In this document: piece by piece, positions 56,353-64,000 of the stretch
Layout: each line of letters opens with the position of its first letter
How positions within the stretch are numbered: the stretch's first letter is position 1
From: Enterocloster clostridioformis
GTDB lineage: Bacteria > Bacillota > Clostridia > Lachnospirales > Lachnospiraceae
Direction of reading: 5' to 3'
Assembly: GCF_020297485.1 (NCBI RefSeq)
Contig: NZ_JAIWZC010000001.1
Location: forward strand, 1-64,000
Length of the DNA stretch: 64,000 bases
Position numbers and translations under genes: made by a program
The notes under the pieces: generated by a model
Databases searched by the model: none
What the model was told of the DNA's origin: nothing
The model's input: only the letters and a program-made list of their open reading frames with translations

Positions 56353-57984
56353 CTATTTCTCCCCGTCATCCTCCATGCTCCCCGGCATATGGGACTGCAT
56401 AAACTCCCTTGGGGAGATTCCTTCCACCTTCTTAAACACCTTGCTGAAATAAAAGGCGCTGTCAAAGCCCAGACGGTCAGCCACTTCATATATCTTCACG
56501 TCCTGGTCCAGCAGCAGGGACTTGGCGCGTGTAATCTTTTTCTGGGTGATATATTCGGAGAACCCAATGGTGCAGGTCTTCTTAAAAAGAGAGCTTAGGT
56601 AGTTGGGACTTAAGCCGAATACGGCAGCCACCTCGTTAAGGGAAAGGCGTTCCTCGATATGGTTCTGGATGTACTTCTGGACATTGGTGACCACATGGTC
56701 CTTATAGGTCTTTCTCCGGCTCTTTAACACCTGGCACAGGCCGTCCCTAAACTGGGCCAGCCAGCCGTTGATCTGTTCTGCCTGCTGCATTTTATAGATG
56801 GACCGGTAGCCGTCTGTGCATCCCGCAAATACCTGGTCCATGGTATCCTCACCGTCCGGGAGAAGGGAAAGGGCCAGGTAGAGGATGTTGCAGGCGCCAT
56901 CCAGAGCCTGAATGTAGCGCATGGGATGGGAGGAAAAAAGCTCTATGATTTGGGAAATGGCGGCATGGAGCACATCCGTGTCAAATTCCTCAAAGGCCTT
57001 GGTCAGGTCTTCCCTGAAAATAGCGATGTTGAAGGCATTCTTAATGGAGTCCTCCGCTATCCCGGCAAAGGATATCACTGGTGTTTTGCCGTCCGCCATG
57101 GCGGATGCCTGGCGGGCTTCCTGGTAGGATTCGTTGATTTTAAGGGGGTCCTCTACCGGAGTTCCCAGGCCCACGGCGAGCTCCACAGAAAAGTAATTGT
57201 GGACCATATGGCAGGTGTTTTCCCAGGCATCATCCATCACGCCGGAATTTAACTCCTCCTGCCTGTCCAAACAGAAGATGGCGGCAAAATGCTGTTTGTC
57301 CAGGGATATGACATGGCAGGAGGCATACTTCGTGAGGATTTCCCGTATCATTTGAAGGCTGCTGGAATAAAGCTTCATCTGCTGGTCCGGGTTCATCTCT
57401 CCTGCCTTTTGACTGTGCATCTCCCCATGGGCGGCCAGGAAACAGCGGGCGGAAAAGTCCAGCTTTAAATCCCTGGCCTGAATCTCAAACTGCTCCCTGC
57501 TGTCAAACAGGTTATGGAGGAGCCGCATAAAAAATTTGTCGTTATAATTCTGCAGCAGGGGCCTGCCTTCCCCTTCCTGGCGGTAGGCCTGGCTGGCCCG
57601 CAGTTCCTCCAGACGATCCAGAGCCTTTCTCACCGTGTCCTTAAGGCCCTCCGCATCCAATTCCAGTTTAATCAGATAGTCTACGGCCCCGTAGGAAAGA
57701 GCCTGCTTGATGAGAGGAAATTCCTCATAGCTGGTAAGGAAAATAAAGAGGGGGATGGGTCCATAGGTATCCCGGCATTTTTTTGCCAGCTCCAGGCCGT
57801 TCATAATGGGCATTTTGATGTCCGTGATGACTAATTCCGGAGCATATTCCTCAATCATTTTAAGGGCAGCCTGTCCATTCATGGCAGCGCCGCACACCTC
57901 AATGCCAAATTCCTCCCAGTTTATCATGGATTTGATGCCAATCTGCACCAGTGGTTCGTCGTCTGCTATCAGTATTTTAATCAT
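56353..57984 (-). CDS. YesN-type response regulator, AraC family
   Basis: 543 residues. Receiver domain (about 1-120) with ILIADDEPLV and the phospho-acceptor Asp in LVITDIKMPIMNG, a long middle region, and a C-terminal AraC DNA-binding domain (about 435-535, LSLNEVAAVFGLSPNYLSSL and YEVADRLGFDSAFYFSKVF). It pairs with the kinase just upstream: TGA and ATG are one base apart. Such pairs activate neighbouring carbohydrate ABC operons on sensing extracellular oligosaccharides. The 226 bases downstream to the rhamnosidase stop show no gene. Confidence 0.93.
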   Translation of the reverse strand: MIKILIADDEPLVQIGIKSMINWEEFGIEVCGAAMNGQAALKMIEEYAPELVITDIKMPIMNGLELAKKCRDTYGPIPLFIFLTSYEEFPLIKQALSYGAVDYLIKLELDAEGLKDTVRKALDRLEELRASQAYRQEGEGRPLLQNYNDKFFMRLLHNLFDSREQFEIQARDLKLDFSARCFLAAHGEMHSQKAGEMNPDQQMKLYSSSLQMIREILTKYASCHVISLDKQHFAAIFCLDRQEELNSGVMDDAWENTCHMVHNYFSVELAVGLGTPVEDPLKINESYQEARQASAMADGKTPVISFAGIAEDSIKNAFNIAIFREDLTKAFEEFDTDVLHAAISQIIELFSSHPMRYIQALDGACNILYLALSLLPDGEDTMDQVFAGCTDGYRSIYKMQQAEQINGWLAQFRDGLCQVLKSRRKTYKDHVVTNVQKYIQNHIEERLSLNEVAAVFGLSPNYLSSLFKKTCTIGFSEYITQKKITRAKSLLLDQDVKIYEVADRLGFDSAFYFSKVFKKVEGISPREFMQSHMPGSMEDDGEK

Positions 57985-57985
57985 G

Positions 57986-59839
57986 TCATATCCTCTCCGA
58001 TATCATATAAGGCAGGGTGATTACCATGGTGGTGTATTCATCCACTACACTTTCTATACGGATTCCGTATTCCGGTCCGAAGCTGTATTTGATCCGTTTA
58101 TCTACATTATTAATGCCCACCTGTTTAAAGAAATCAGCGCTGGGTGATGCTTCGCCGCTTAATACGCTGCGGATGGTCTCCGGACTCATGCCCACGCCGC
58201 CATCCGTAATGGATATGACGAGGGCGGGGCGGGAGCCGGTTACGGCAGCCTTTTCAGCCCGTATAACGATTTTTCCCGCGCATCCCTTTGGCTCGATACC
58301 GTGGAACAGGGCATTTTCCACAAGGGGCTGCAGGGTGAAGCGGTGAATCTGGCATTGGTACAGAGCTTCATCTGTTATCTCGTATGCAATGGAAATGCTG
58401 CCTCCGTACCTGTATTGCTGGATGAGAAAATAATCTCTGACCAAATCCAGCTCTTCTCTGAGAGAAATTCTCACATCCGTTCCCTTTGATACGTTCTTCA
58501 TGAGCCGGGCCAGGGCAGTGGTCATTTCCGCGATGCCGGGGGCATTCTGTATGGTGGCCATCCATTTGATGGAGTTCAGGGTGTTGTAGAGAAAATGAGG
58601 ATTGATCTGGCTTTGGAGGATTCTGTATTCCAGGTCCTTTTTCTGCTTCTCATCCTCCACCTTTCTGTCCATGAGGCTGACCACGTTTTCCGACATCTGG
58701 TTAATGCCCCGCCCGATAACTCCCAGCTCGTCCTTCCATTCTATGGACGGATCCCTGGAAAAGTCCCCTTCCGATATAAGGCGGATTTTGTCCCGAATCT
58801 GGTTCACGGGCTGGCTGATGGTGCGGTTCAGTATATAGGCCAGCATCAGTCCCATCAGGCCGATGATGATGACAATGGTGCCGATAAGCAGCAGATACAT
58901 CTGGTTCTGGGCATTGTAGTCCTGCTCCGAGAGTACCAGGGAAATGCTCCAGCCCTGGTCCCACAGGGGACGGGATATCATCCTCCGGGTGGTGTTGTCT
59001 GCCATGCGTATTAAACGCACCGTGGTGCTGTTGTTCAGAACATCCTTATTTATTTCCCTGACAGCGGTATAGTCAGGGGAGGCCTCTGTAAACAGACCGT
59101 CCTTGTACTGGTAGGAATGTGTCCCAATGGTTATGTAAAGGAGACTGTCCGGTTCCAGGGGAAATGCCTTCAGGTAGTCCAGAAAAATGCGGTCGGAAAC
59201 AGCCAGGTAGGTCCAGCCAACGGTTTCCGTATTGTACTGGTTTTTTACAGGACGTGCCATGGGGATACACAGGGAGGAGTCGGAGGCTGGATAGAGAAAG
59301 TCCTCCAACCCCATCCAGACATACTGGCCGGCAGTGACCAGCTCATGAAAATAAGGCAGGTCCTGTACTGTGGACGCGGCTCTGGGAATGGAGGCAGCCG
59401 CCCTGTCATTGACCTGGAGGTAATTCATGCAGTTTTCAGGGCTTACAATGGCCCGGATGATATACTGGGAGGAAGAAGTTTTAAAGAATTCTTCTTTCAG
59501 CCGGTTATAGGCATTTAAGGCCATGGAGCGCAGGGGCGCCTTTGCGGATGAGATGGACGGCATTTTAACCTGGTTCTGGAAGCCCTCCAGATACTGGATG
59601 ATATCCGTGCTGGAAGTGCACCATTTATTGAAGTAGATAATATTATCCATGTCATTGGATACATTGTGGGATACCACCTGAAGGTTATACTCAGCCGACT
59701 GAATCTGATTGCGGCGAAGGAAAGACTGAAAGACCACAAAGCAGATGGATACCGTGACCGCTGCAATCAAAAGGGTGATGGCCCCGGTGCAGAGCATGAT
59801 TTTGCCGCGTATGCTGGATGGCATGATTCGTTTTATCAT
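57986..59839 (-). CDS. YesM-type sensor histidine kinase
   Basis: 617 residues. Membrane helix at about 15-37, an extracellular dCache-like sensor (about 40-300), a second helix (about 308-330), HAMP, then a His_kinase domain with the phospho-His in LQSQINPHFLYNTLNSIKWM and a HATPase domain with PLVENALFHGIEP and ITDGGVGM. It senses a ligand outside the cell and phosphorylates the YesN-type regulator. Divergent from the sugar-binding protein gene, with 269 bases between. Confidence 0.94.
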   Translation of the reverse strand: MIKRIMPSSIRGKIMLCTGAITLLIAAVTVSICFVVFQSFLRRNQIQSAEYNLQVVSHNVSNDMDNIIYFNKWCTSSTDIIQYLEGFQNQVKMPSISSAKAPLRSMALNAYNRLKEEFFKTSSSQYIIRAIVSPENCMNYLQVNDRAAASIPRAASTVQDLPYFHELVTAGQYVWMGLEDFLYPASDSSLCIPMARPVKNQYNTETVGWTYLAVSDRIFLDYLKAFPLEPDSLLYITIGTHSYQYKDGLFTEASPDYTAVREINKDVLNNSTTVRLIRMADNTTRRMISRPLWDQGWSISLVLSEQDYNAQNQMYLLLIGTIVIIIGLMGLMLAYILNRTISQPVNQIRDKIRLISEGDFSRDPSIEWKDELGVIGRGINQMSENVVSLMDRKVEDEKQKKDLEYRILQSQINPHFLYNTLNSIKWMATIQNAPGIAEMTTALARLMKNVSKGTDVRISLREELDLVRDYFLIQQYRYGGSISIAYEITDEALYQCQIHRFTLQPLVENALFHGIEPKGCAGKIVIRAEKAAVTGSRPALVISITDGGVGMSPETIRSVLSGEASPSADFFKQVGINNVDKRIKYSFGPEYGIRIESVVDEYTTMVITLPYMISERI

Positions 59840-59998
59840 AGGAATACCTGCCTTTCACCAATACTATAGACAATGGAAAATCATTTGTCAAATAGAATCA
59901 AAAAACGTGGCGGCCTATTTGAATGTATTGTAAAATATTACTTGTTTATCGTAAAAAAATACAGATATTATCCAGGTGTTCCTGTAAAATGTCCTTAT

Positions 59999-60066
59999 TT
60001 GTGAATAAAAAATAAATCTTTTTTCACAGATATTCCATTCAGGATCCAGAGCCCGGCAGCTATAAT
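59999..60066 (+). promoter_or_regulatory. Promoter region of the sugar ABC operon
   Basis: TATAAT at 60061-60066 lacks a good -35 box, as expected for an activator-dependent promoter. Upstream, TGTGAA and TTCACA form an inverted pair with an 18-base spacer (about 59999-60028), a possible site for the YesN-type regulator. Confidence 0.45.
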
Positions 60067-60108
60067 ATAGACATAACAAACAAGCTGTATAAAGACAGGA
60101 GGAAGAAG

Positions 60109-61470
60109 ATGAAGAAACGTTTAATCAGTCTTATGATGGCAGCAGTCATGGCAGGTTCCCTGGCAGGCTGCGGAGGGGGAGCGGGAGCAGATACAACGGC
60201 CCCGGGCACAGCCTCAGGCGCTGAGTCAGGAACCACGGAAGGTACACAGACAGGTACACAGGCGCAGGATGCCCCGGGACAGTCCACCATCAAATGGGCT
60301 ATGTGGGACAAGGACCTGACCGCTTACTATAAACCGCTGATTGAGGCATTTGAAAGCGGCAACCCGGACATTAAGGTGGAAATGGTGGACCTGGGAAGTT
60401 CTGATTACAACACGGTCCTGACCACGCAGCTTACGGGCAGCGGATCCGGCTTTGACGTGGTGTCCATTAAGGATACACCCGGATATACCACATTGGTGAA
60501 CAAGGGAATTCTGGAACCGCTTGATTCCTATATCGAGAAGGACGGAGTGGACTTAAGCGGATATAAAGGCTTAACCGATCAGATTGCGGTGGACGGTAAA
60601 TTGTATGAGCTGCCCTTCAAGAGCGATTTCTGGGTAATTTATTATAATAAGGATATATTTGACAAGGCCGGAGTGGAATATCCCACAAATGACATGACCT
60701 TTGAGCAGTACGATGAGCTGGCCGGAAGGATTGCCAACACGGAACCGGGACAGGAGGTCTATGGTTCCCACTACCATATATGGAGAAGTACGGTCCAGAT
60801 GTTTGCGATGCTGGATGGAAAGCACACCATCCTGGATGGGAAATATGATTTCCTGAAACCGTATTATGAAACCATATTAAAGGAGCAGGAGGACGGAATC
60901 TGCCAGGATTACGCAACCTTAAAGACATCCAATCTCCATTACTCAGGCGCGTTTTCACAGGGAAACATCGGAATGATGAACATGGGCACATGGTTCATTT
61001 CCACCCTGATTGAAAAGGTGGGAAGCGGGGAGTACGCGGACTGCGCAAATTGGGCTATTGTGAAGTACCCTCATGCTGAGGGCGTGGAGCCGGGTTCCAC
61101 CGCGGCCCAGATTACATCCCTGGCCATCCCTGCCAGCGCTCCCAACAAGGATGCGGCATGGAAGTTCATGCGGTTCGTATGCGGTGGAGAGGGGGCAAAG
61201 GTCCTGGCGTCCACAGGCAATTTCCCTGCCATCATGACGGATGGCATTGTAAGTACCGTGGCATCTACCAGCGGATTCCCCACAGATGATGCCAGCAGGG
61301 AAGCGCTTCAGACTGCCAATCTCTATCTGGAGATGCCTGTCAATGCCAAGAGTTCTGAGGTGGAAATCGTGCTGAATGAGGCTCATGACAACATCATGAC
61401 CGGCAACATGACCGTAGACGAAGGTATTGCAGACATGGAACAGAAGGTGGCGGCTGTACTGGGACAGTAG
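60109..61470 (+). CDS. Sugar ABC transporter substrate-binding lipoprotein
   Basis: 453 residues. Signal peptide with lipobox LAGC (Cys21), a Ser/Thr/Gly-rich linker (about 25-60), then a family 1 extracellular solute-binding domain (IKWAMWDKDLTAYYKPLIEA, DLGSSDYNTVLTTQLTGS). It captures an oligosaccharide for the two permeases that follow. AGGAGG precedes the ATG. An intercistronic hairpin lies before the permease genes. Confidence 0.94.
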   Translation: MKKRLISLMMAAVMAGSLAGCGGGAGADTTAPGTASGAESGTTEGTQTGTQAQDAPGQSTIKWAMWDKDLTAYYKPLIEAFESGNPDIKVEMVDLGSSDYNTVLTTQLTGSGSGFDVVSIKDTPGYTTLVNKGILEPLDSYIEKDGVDLSGYKGLTDQIAVDGKLYELPFKSDFWVIYYNKDIFDKAGVEYPTNDMTFEQYDELAGRIANTEPGQEVYGSHYHIWRSTVQMFAMLDGKHTILDGKYDFLKPYYETILKEQEDGICQDYATLKTSNLHYSGAFSQGNIGMMNMGTWFISTLIEKVGSGEYADCANWAIVKYPHAEGVEPGSTAAQITSLAIPASAPNKDAAWKFMRFVCGGEGAKVLASTGNFPAIMTDGIVSTVASTSGFPTDDASREALQTANLYLEMPVNAKSSEVEIVLNEAHDNIMTGNMTVDEGIADMEQKVAAVLGQ

Positions 61471-61500
61471 GCCCATATCACATCAAACAGGATTCACCAG

Positions 61501-61530
61501 GAGGCAGACGGGACATCAACCGTCTGCCTC
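61501..61530 (+). terminator. Intercistronic stem-loop after the binding protein gene
   Basis: GAGGCAGACGG pairs with CCGTCTGCCTC, followed by ATTTAAAG and not a full T-run. Such hairpins keep binding-protein mRNA more abundant than permease mRNA, by partial termination or mRNA protection. Confidence 0.65.
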
Positions 61531-61568
61531 ATTTAAAGAAAGAAGAACATGAGGAATGGAGGAGCGAT

Positions 61569-62642
61569 ATGGCCAAGGTAACAACAACCGACCCGGCAGA
61601 GGCCGAAAGGAAACTGGCTGTCCTGAGGCCGCAGCTGGAAGAACTGGAGCTTAAGGTACAGCAGGCAAAGGATCCGAAGCAGAAGAAAAAGCTGATTAAA
61701 AAAATAGAAAAGACAGAGGATAAAATCAGGCAGGCCAAGACAGGAGAGCGGTTCAGCCGTCAGACCAAGAGGGATTTTGTGGCCTATTCCTTCATAGCGC
61801 CTAATTTCTTAGGATTTGCGGTATTTACCCTGGGACCTGTTATATTTGCCTTTGTTCTGGCTTTTCTGCAGTGGGACGGGAACAGTCCCATCCAGTTTGC
61901 GGGACTTGATAATTTCGCCAAGATGATTGGAAATACGCGTTTTCTGGCATCCCTTAGAAATACAATCATCTATTGCGTGGCCACGGTTCCCCTGACCCTG
62001 GCCGTCGCCCTGGGGCTGGCCGTGGTCCTGAACCAGAAAATAAGGGGAAGGAATTTCTTGCGCACCGTGAGCTTCTTCCCTTACGTGGCGTCGCTGGTTG
62101 CGGTGGCAGCTGTCTGGAACATGCTGTTTTCCCCGGCAAAAAGCGGCCCTGTGAACATGATTTTATACAACCTGGGTGTTGCCGCCAAATCCCTCCCCAA
62201 ATGGTCGGCGGGCAAGGACTGGGTCATGTTTACGGTCATCACCTTTTCAGTGTGGAAGAACATGGGCTACTATATGGTCATTTATCTGGCCGGGCTTCAG
62301 GGCATCAACGCAGAGCTCTATGAGGCATGCAGCCTGGACGGAGCCAATGTATGGCAGAGGTTTTGCTACATAACCTGGCCGCAGCTTCGGCCCACCACAT
62401 TTTTCGTGACCATCATACTGACCATCAACTGCTTCAAGGTGTATGACATTGTGTATATGCTGGCAGGAGGCAACACCGGCGTGCTGAACGAATCCGCCAT
62501 TGTCCTGGTGTACCATATCTACGAAGAGGCGTTCCGCAACTGGAATCTGGGATATGCCAGCGCGGTTGCCATGGTGCTGTTCCTCATCGTTCTGGCCATC
62601 ACCCTGGTCCAGTTTTGCGGCGAGAAAAAATATGCGAATTAG
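61569..62642 (+). CDS. CUT1 sugar ABC permease with coiled-coil N-terminus
   Basis: 357 residues, about 55 longer than usual at the N-terminus. Residues 10-60 are highly charged (LRPQLEELELKVQQAKDPKQ, then KKLIKKIEKTEDKI) and likely a coiled coil. Six membrane helices follow with the ATPase-docking EAA motif ELYEACSLDGANVWQRF. The extension is cytoplasmic by topology. No ATPase gene is nearby; a shared MsmK-type ATPase elsewhere is probable. Confidence 0.93.
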   Translation: MAKVTTTDPAEAERKLAVLRPQLEELELKVQQAKDPKQKKKLIKKIEKTEDKIRQAKTGERFSRQTKRDFVAYSFIAPNFLGFAVFTLGPVIFAFVLAFLQWDGNSPIQFAGLDNFAKMIGNTRFLASLRNTIIYCVATVPLTLAVALGLAVVLNQKIRGRNFLRTVSFFPYVASLVAVAAVWNMLFSPAKSGPVNMILYNLGVAAKSLPKWSAGKDWVMFTVITFSVWKNMGYYMVIYLAGLQGINAELYEACSLDGANVWQRFCYITWPQLRPTTFFVTIILTINCFKVYDIVYMLAGGNTGVLNESAIVLVYHIYEEAFRNWNLGYASAVAMVLFLIVLAITLVQFCGEKKYAN

Positions 62643-62656
62643 GGAGGAGAGCCGGA

Positions 62657-63493
62657 ATGAAAGTTCAGAATACAAAATCAAAGATATTTAAGGTGGTTCT
62701 CTACATCGTGCTGACAGCCATGGCCCTTATCATGCTGGTGCCCTTTGTGTGGATGCTTTCAGCTTCCTTTAAACTGGATAAGGACGTATTCATCTTTCCC
62801 ATCCAGTGGATTCCCACCAACCCCAGATGGCAGAATTATCTGGATATCTGGACCAGGATACCTCTGGGGAAATTTGTGCTTAACACTGTGAAGCTGACTT
62901 TGATTGTCACCTTCTTACAGCTTCTTACCAGCAGCTTTGCCGCGTATGCCTTTGCCAAGCTGAGCTTTAAGGGAAAGGAACTGCTGTTTATGGCCTACAT
63001 TGCCACCATCGCGGTGCCGTGGCAGGTATATATGGTTCCCCAGTTCATGATGATGCGTTCCATGGGACTGGCAGATACCCATTTGTCCATCATTTTTCTG
63101 CAGGCGTTTTCGGCTTTTGGCGTGTTCATGATGAAGCAGTTTTATGAGGGAATCCCCACGGAACTGTGTGAGGCGGCCAGAATCGACGGTATGAGCGAAT
63201 ACCGCATCTGGAGCAAAATTATGCTGCCGTTGTCGAAACCGGCCCTTTCCACGCTCACCATATTTACCTTTGTAAATACATGGAATGATTTCCTTGGACC
63301 GCTCATTTACCTGACAACGGAGTCAAAAAAGACATTGCAGCTGGGACTGCGCATGTTCATCAGCCAGTTTGGTTCTGAGTACGGATTAATCATGGCCGCA
63401 TCTGTCCTGAGCCTGATTCCTGTGCTGATTGTGTTCCTTTCACTTCAGAAGTATTTTGTGGAAGGCGTGGCAGCCACCGGCGTGAAGGGGTAG
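62657..63493 (+). CDS. CUT1 sugar ABC permease, second subunit
   Basis: 278 residues, six membrane helices, EAA motif ELCEAARIDGMSEYRIWSKI. Starts at ATG 62657 after GGGAGGAG; 14 bases follow the first permease. Forms the channel with it. Confidence 0.94.
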   Translation: MKVQNTKSKIFKVVLYIVLTAMALIMLVPFVWMLSASFKLDKDVFIFPIQWIPTNPRWQNYLDIWTRIPLGKFVLNTVKLTLIVTFLQLLTSSFAAYAFAKLSFKGKELLFMAYIATIAVPWQVYMVPQFMMMRSMGLADTHLSIIFLQAFSAFGVFMMKQFYEGIPTELCEAARIDGMSEYRIWSKIMLPLSKPALSTLTIFTFVNTWNDFLGPLIYLTTESKKTLQLGLRMFISQFGSEYGLIMAASVLSLIPVLIVFLSLQKYFVEGVAATGVKG

Positions 63494-63495
63494 AC

Positions 63496-64000
63496 ATGAT
63501 GAAAAAATGGATTGATATGGACAAATTGGCTGATATGCCGGAGATAACGGAAGGAGAGGCCAGGGAGGCGCTCGAAGCGGCAACCGGGCAGGTGCTTCGG
63601 GTATTGCCCCGGTTTACAAGCCGGTTCCCCCGGGCCTACAGCGAGAACGGATTTTATCCGCCCGCGGACAATGTGGACTGGACGCCCGGATTCTGGACCG
63701 GCGAGATATGGCTGGCATACGAATACACCAGGGACAGCCGCCTGCGCGCTGCCGGTGATATTCAGATGGAAAGCTTTCTGAAGCGAATCAATGAAAGGAC
63801 GGATGTGGAGACGCATGATCTGGGCTTCATGTACTCGCCCTCCTGCGTGGCCGGTTATAAACTGACAGGCAGCGGCGTGGGAAGGGAGGCTGCCGTCAAG
63901 GCGGCTGACCAGCTGACCACACGGTTCCATGAACGGGGGCAGTTCATCCAGGCCTGGGGTCCTTTAAATGCCCCGGACAATTACAGGCTGATAATTGACT
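63496..64000 (+). CDS. GH88-type unsaturated glucuronyl hydrolase (3' end outside)
   Basis: 168 residues seen, cut by the window end. It has NVDWTPGFWTGEIWLAYEYT and ETHDLGFMYSPSCVAGYKLT, the aromatic pocket and catalytic-Asp region of family 88, which cleave the unsaturated uronic acid left by polysaccharide lyases. No signal peptide, so it acts on imported oligosaccharides. It is three bases after the permease; ATG at 63496 or 63499. GH105 is the main alternative. Confidence 0.85.
   Translation, partial: MMKKWIDMDKLADMPEITEGEAREALEAATGQVLRVLPRFTSRFPRAYSENGFYPPADNVDWTPGFWTGEIWLAYEYTRDSRLRAAGDIQMESFLKRINERTDVETHDLGFMYSPSCVAGYKLTGSGVGREAAVKAADQLTTRFHERGQFIQAWGPLNAPDNYRLIID

Noticed and set aside
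1..64000. CRISPR arrays, prophage, rRNA
   Set aside because: No regular spaced repeats, phage structural genes or rRNA sequence noticed on either strand.

Overview
The window looks like chromosomal DNA of a gut Clostridia of the Lachnospiraceae, probably Enterocloster-like. Pointers are the paired GlgC/GlgD glucose-1-phosphate adenylyltransferases, a K+-dependent-type membrane pyrophosphatase, YesM/YesN-controlled sugar uptake without its own ATPase gene, a YARHG lipoprotein, strong AGGAGG ribosome binding sites and a moderate GC content. The species call is inference. I saw no rRNA, tRNA, CRISPR array or phage.

Layout. Positions 1-8380 are an inverted second copy of 25799-34193. Both hold two near-identical group II introns in opposite orientation, a block of gene remnants between them, a DUF2500 protein, an activase plus 2-hydroxyacyl-CoA-dehydratase-like pair, and an IS630 end. 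The right copy is clean. The left copy from 1726 onward carries many 1-2 base indels, mostly in homopolymers, so much of its gene breakage may be sequence or assembly error. At 8381 the left copy jumps into the 3' part of a different group II intron. Unique sequence starts after about 9211.

9248-24558: yedF (selenium-associated) with a LacI-type operator over its promoter, a LacI regulator, a Na+/phosphate cotransporter with an attenuator-like leader, and a DeoR-centred divergent cluster (MFS transporter; DeoR, phosphodiesterase, AGCS amino acid symporter, D-serine ammonia-lyase). The last may be an undescribed pathway for a D-serine-containing phosphodiester or phosphonate. Then come an AraC regulator, a membrane metallophosphoesterase, a ferredoxin-nitroreductase and several gene remnants. 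24559-25927 is a complete IS630 element with a -1 frameshift site.

34376-42577: glgC-glgD, then a purine-hydroxylase operon (Mo, FAD and 2Fe-2S subunits plus NCS2 permease). A variant purine riboswitch precedes it, with a terminator that is mutually exclusive with the aptamer, predicting a purine-ON catabolic switch.

42578-53760: sensor-kinase remnants, a YARHG lipoprotein with a short collagen-like stretch, a lone NuoE-like protein, a DAACS symporter, a TRAP transporter collapsed by deletion, thiC under a TPP riboswitch, hppA and an EAL-domain remnant. 53760-64000: a carbohydrate locus with a GH78 alpha-L-rhamnosidase, YesN/YesM, a CUT1 ABC importer and a GH88 unsaturated glucuronyl hydrolase cut by the window end. 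It suits uptake of rhamnose- and uronate-containing oligosaccharides.

A recurring theme is gene decay: at least ten truncated or internally deleted remnants lie between intact operons, mostly of regulators and transporters.
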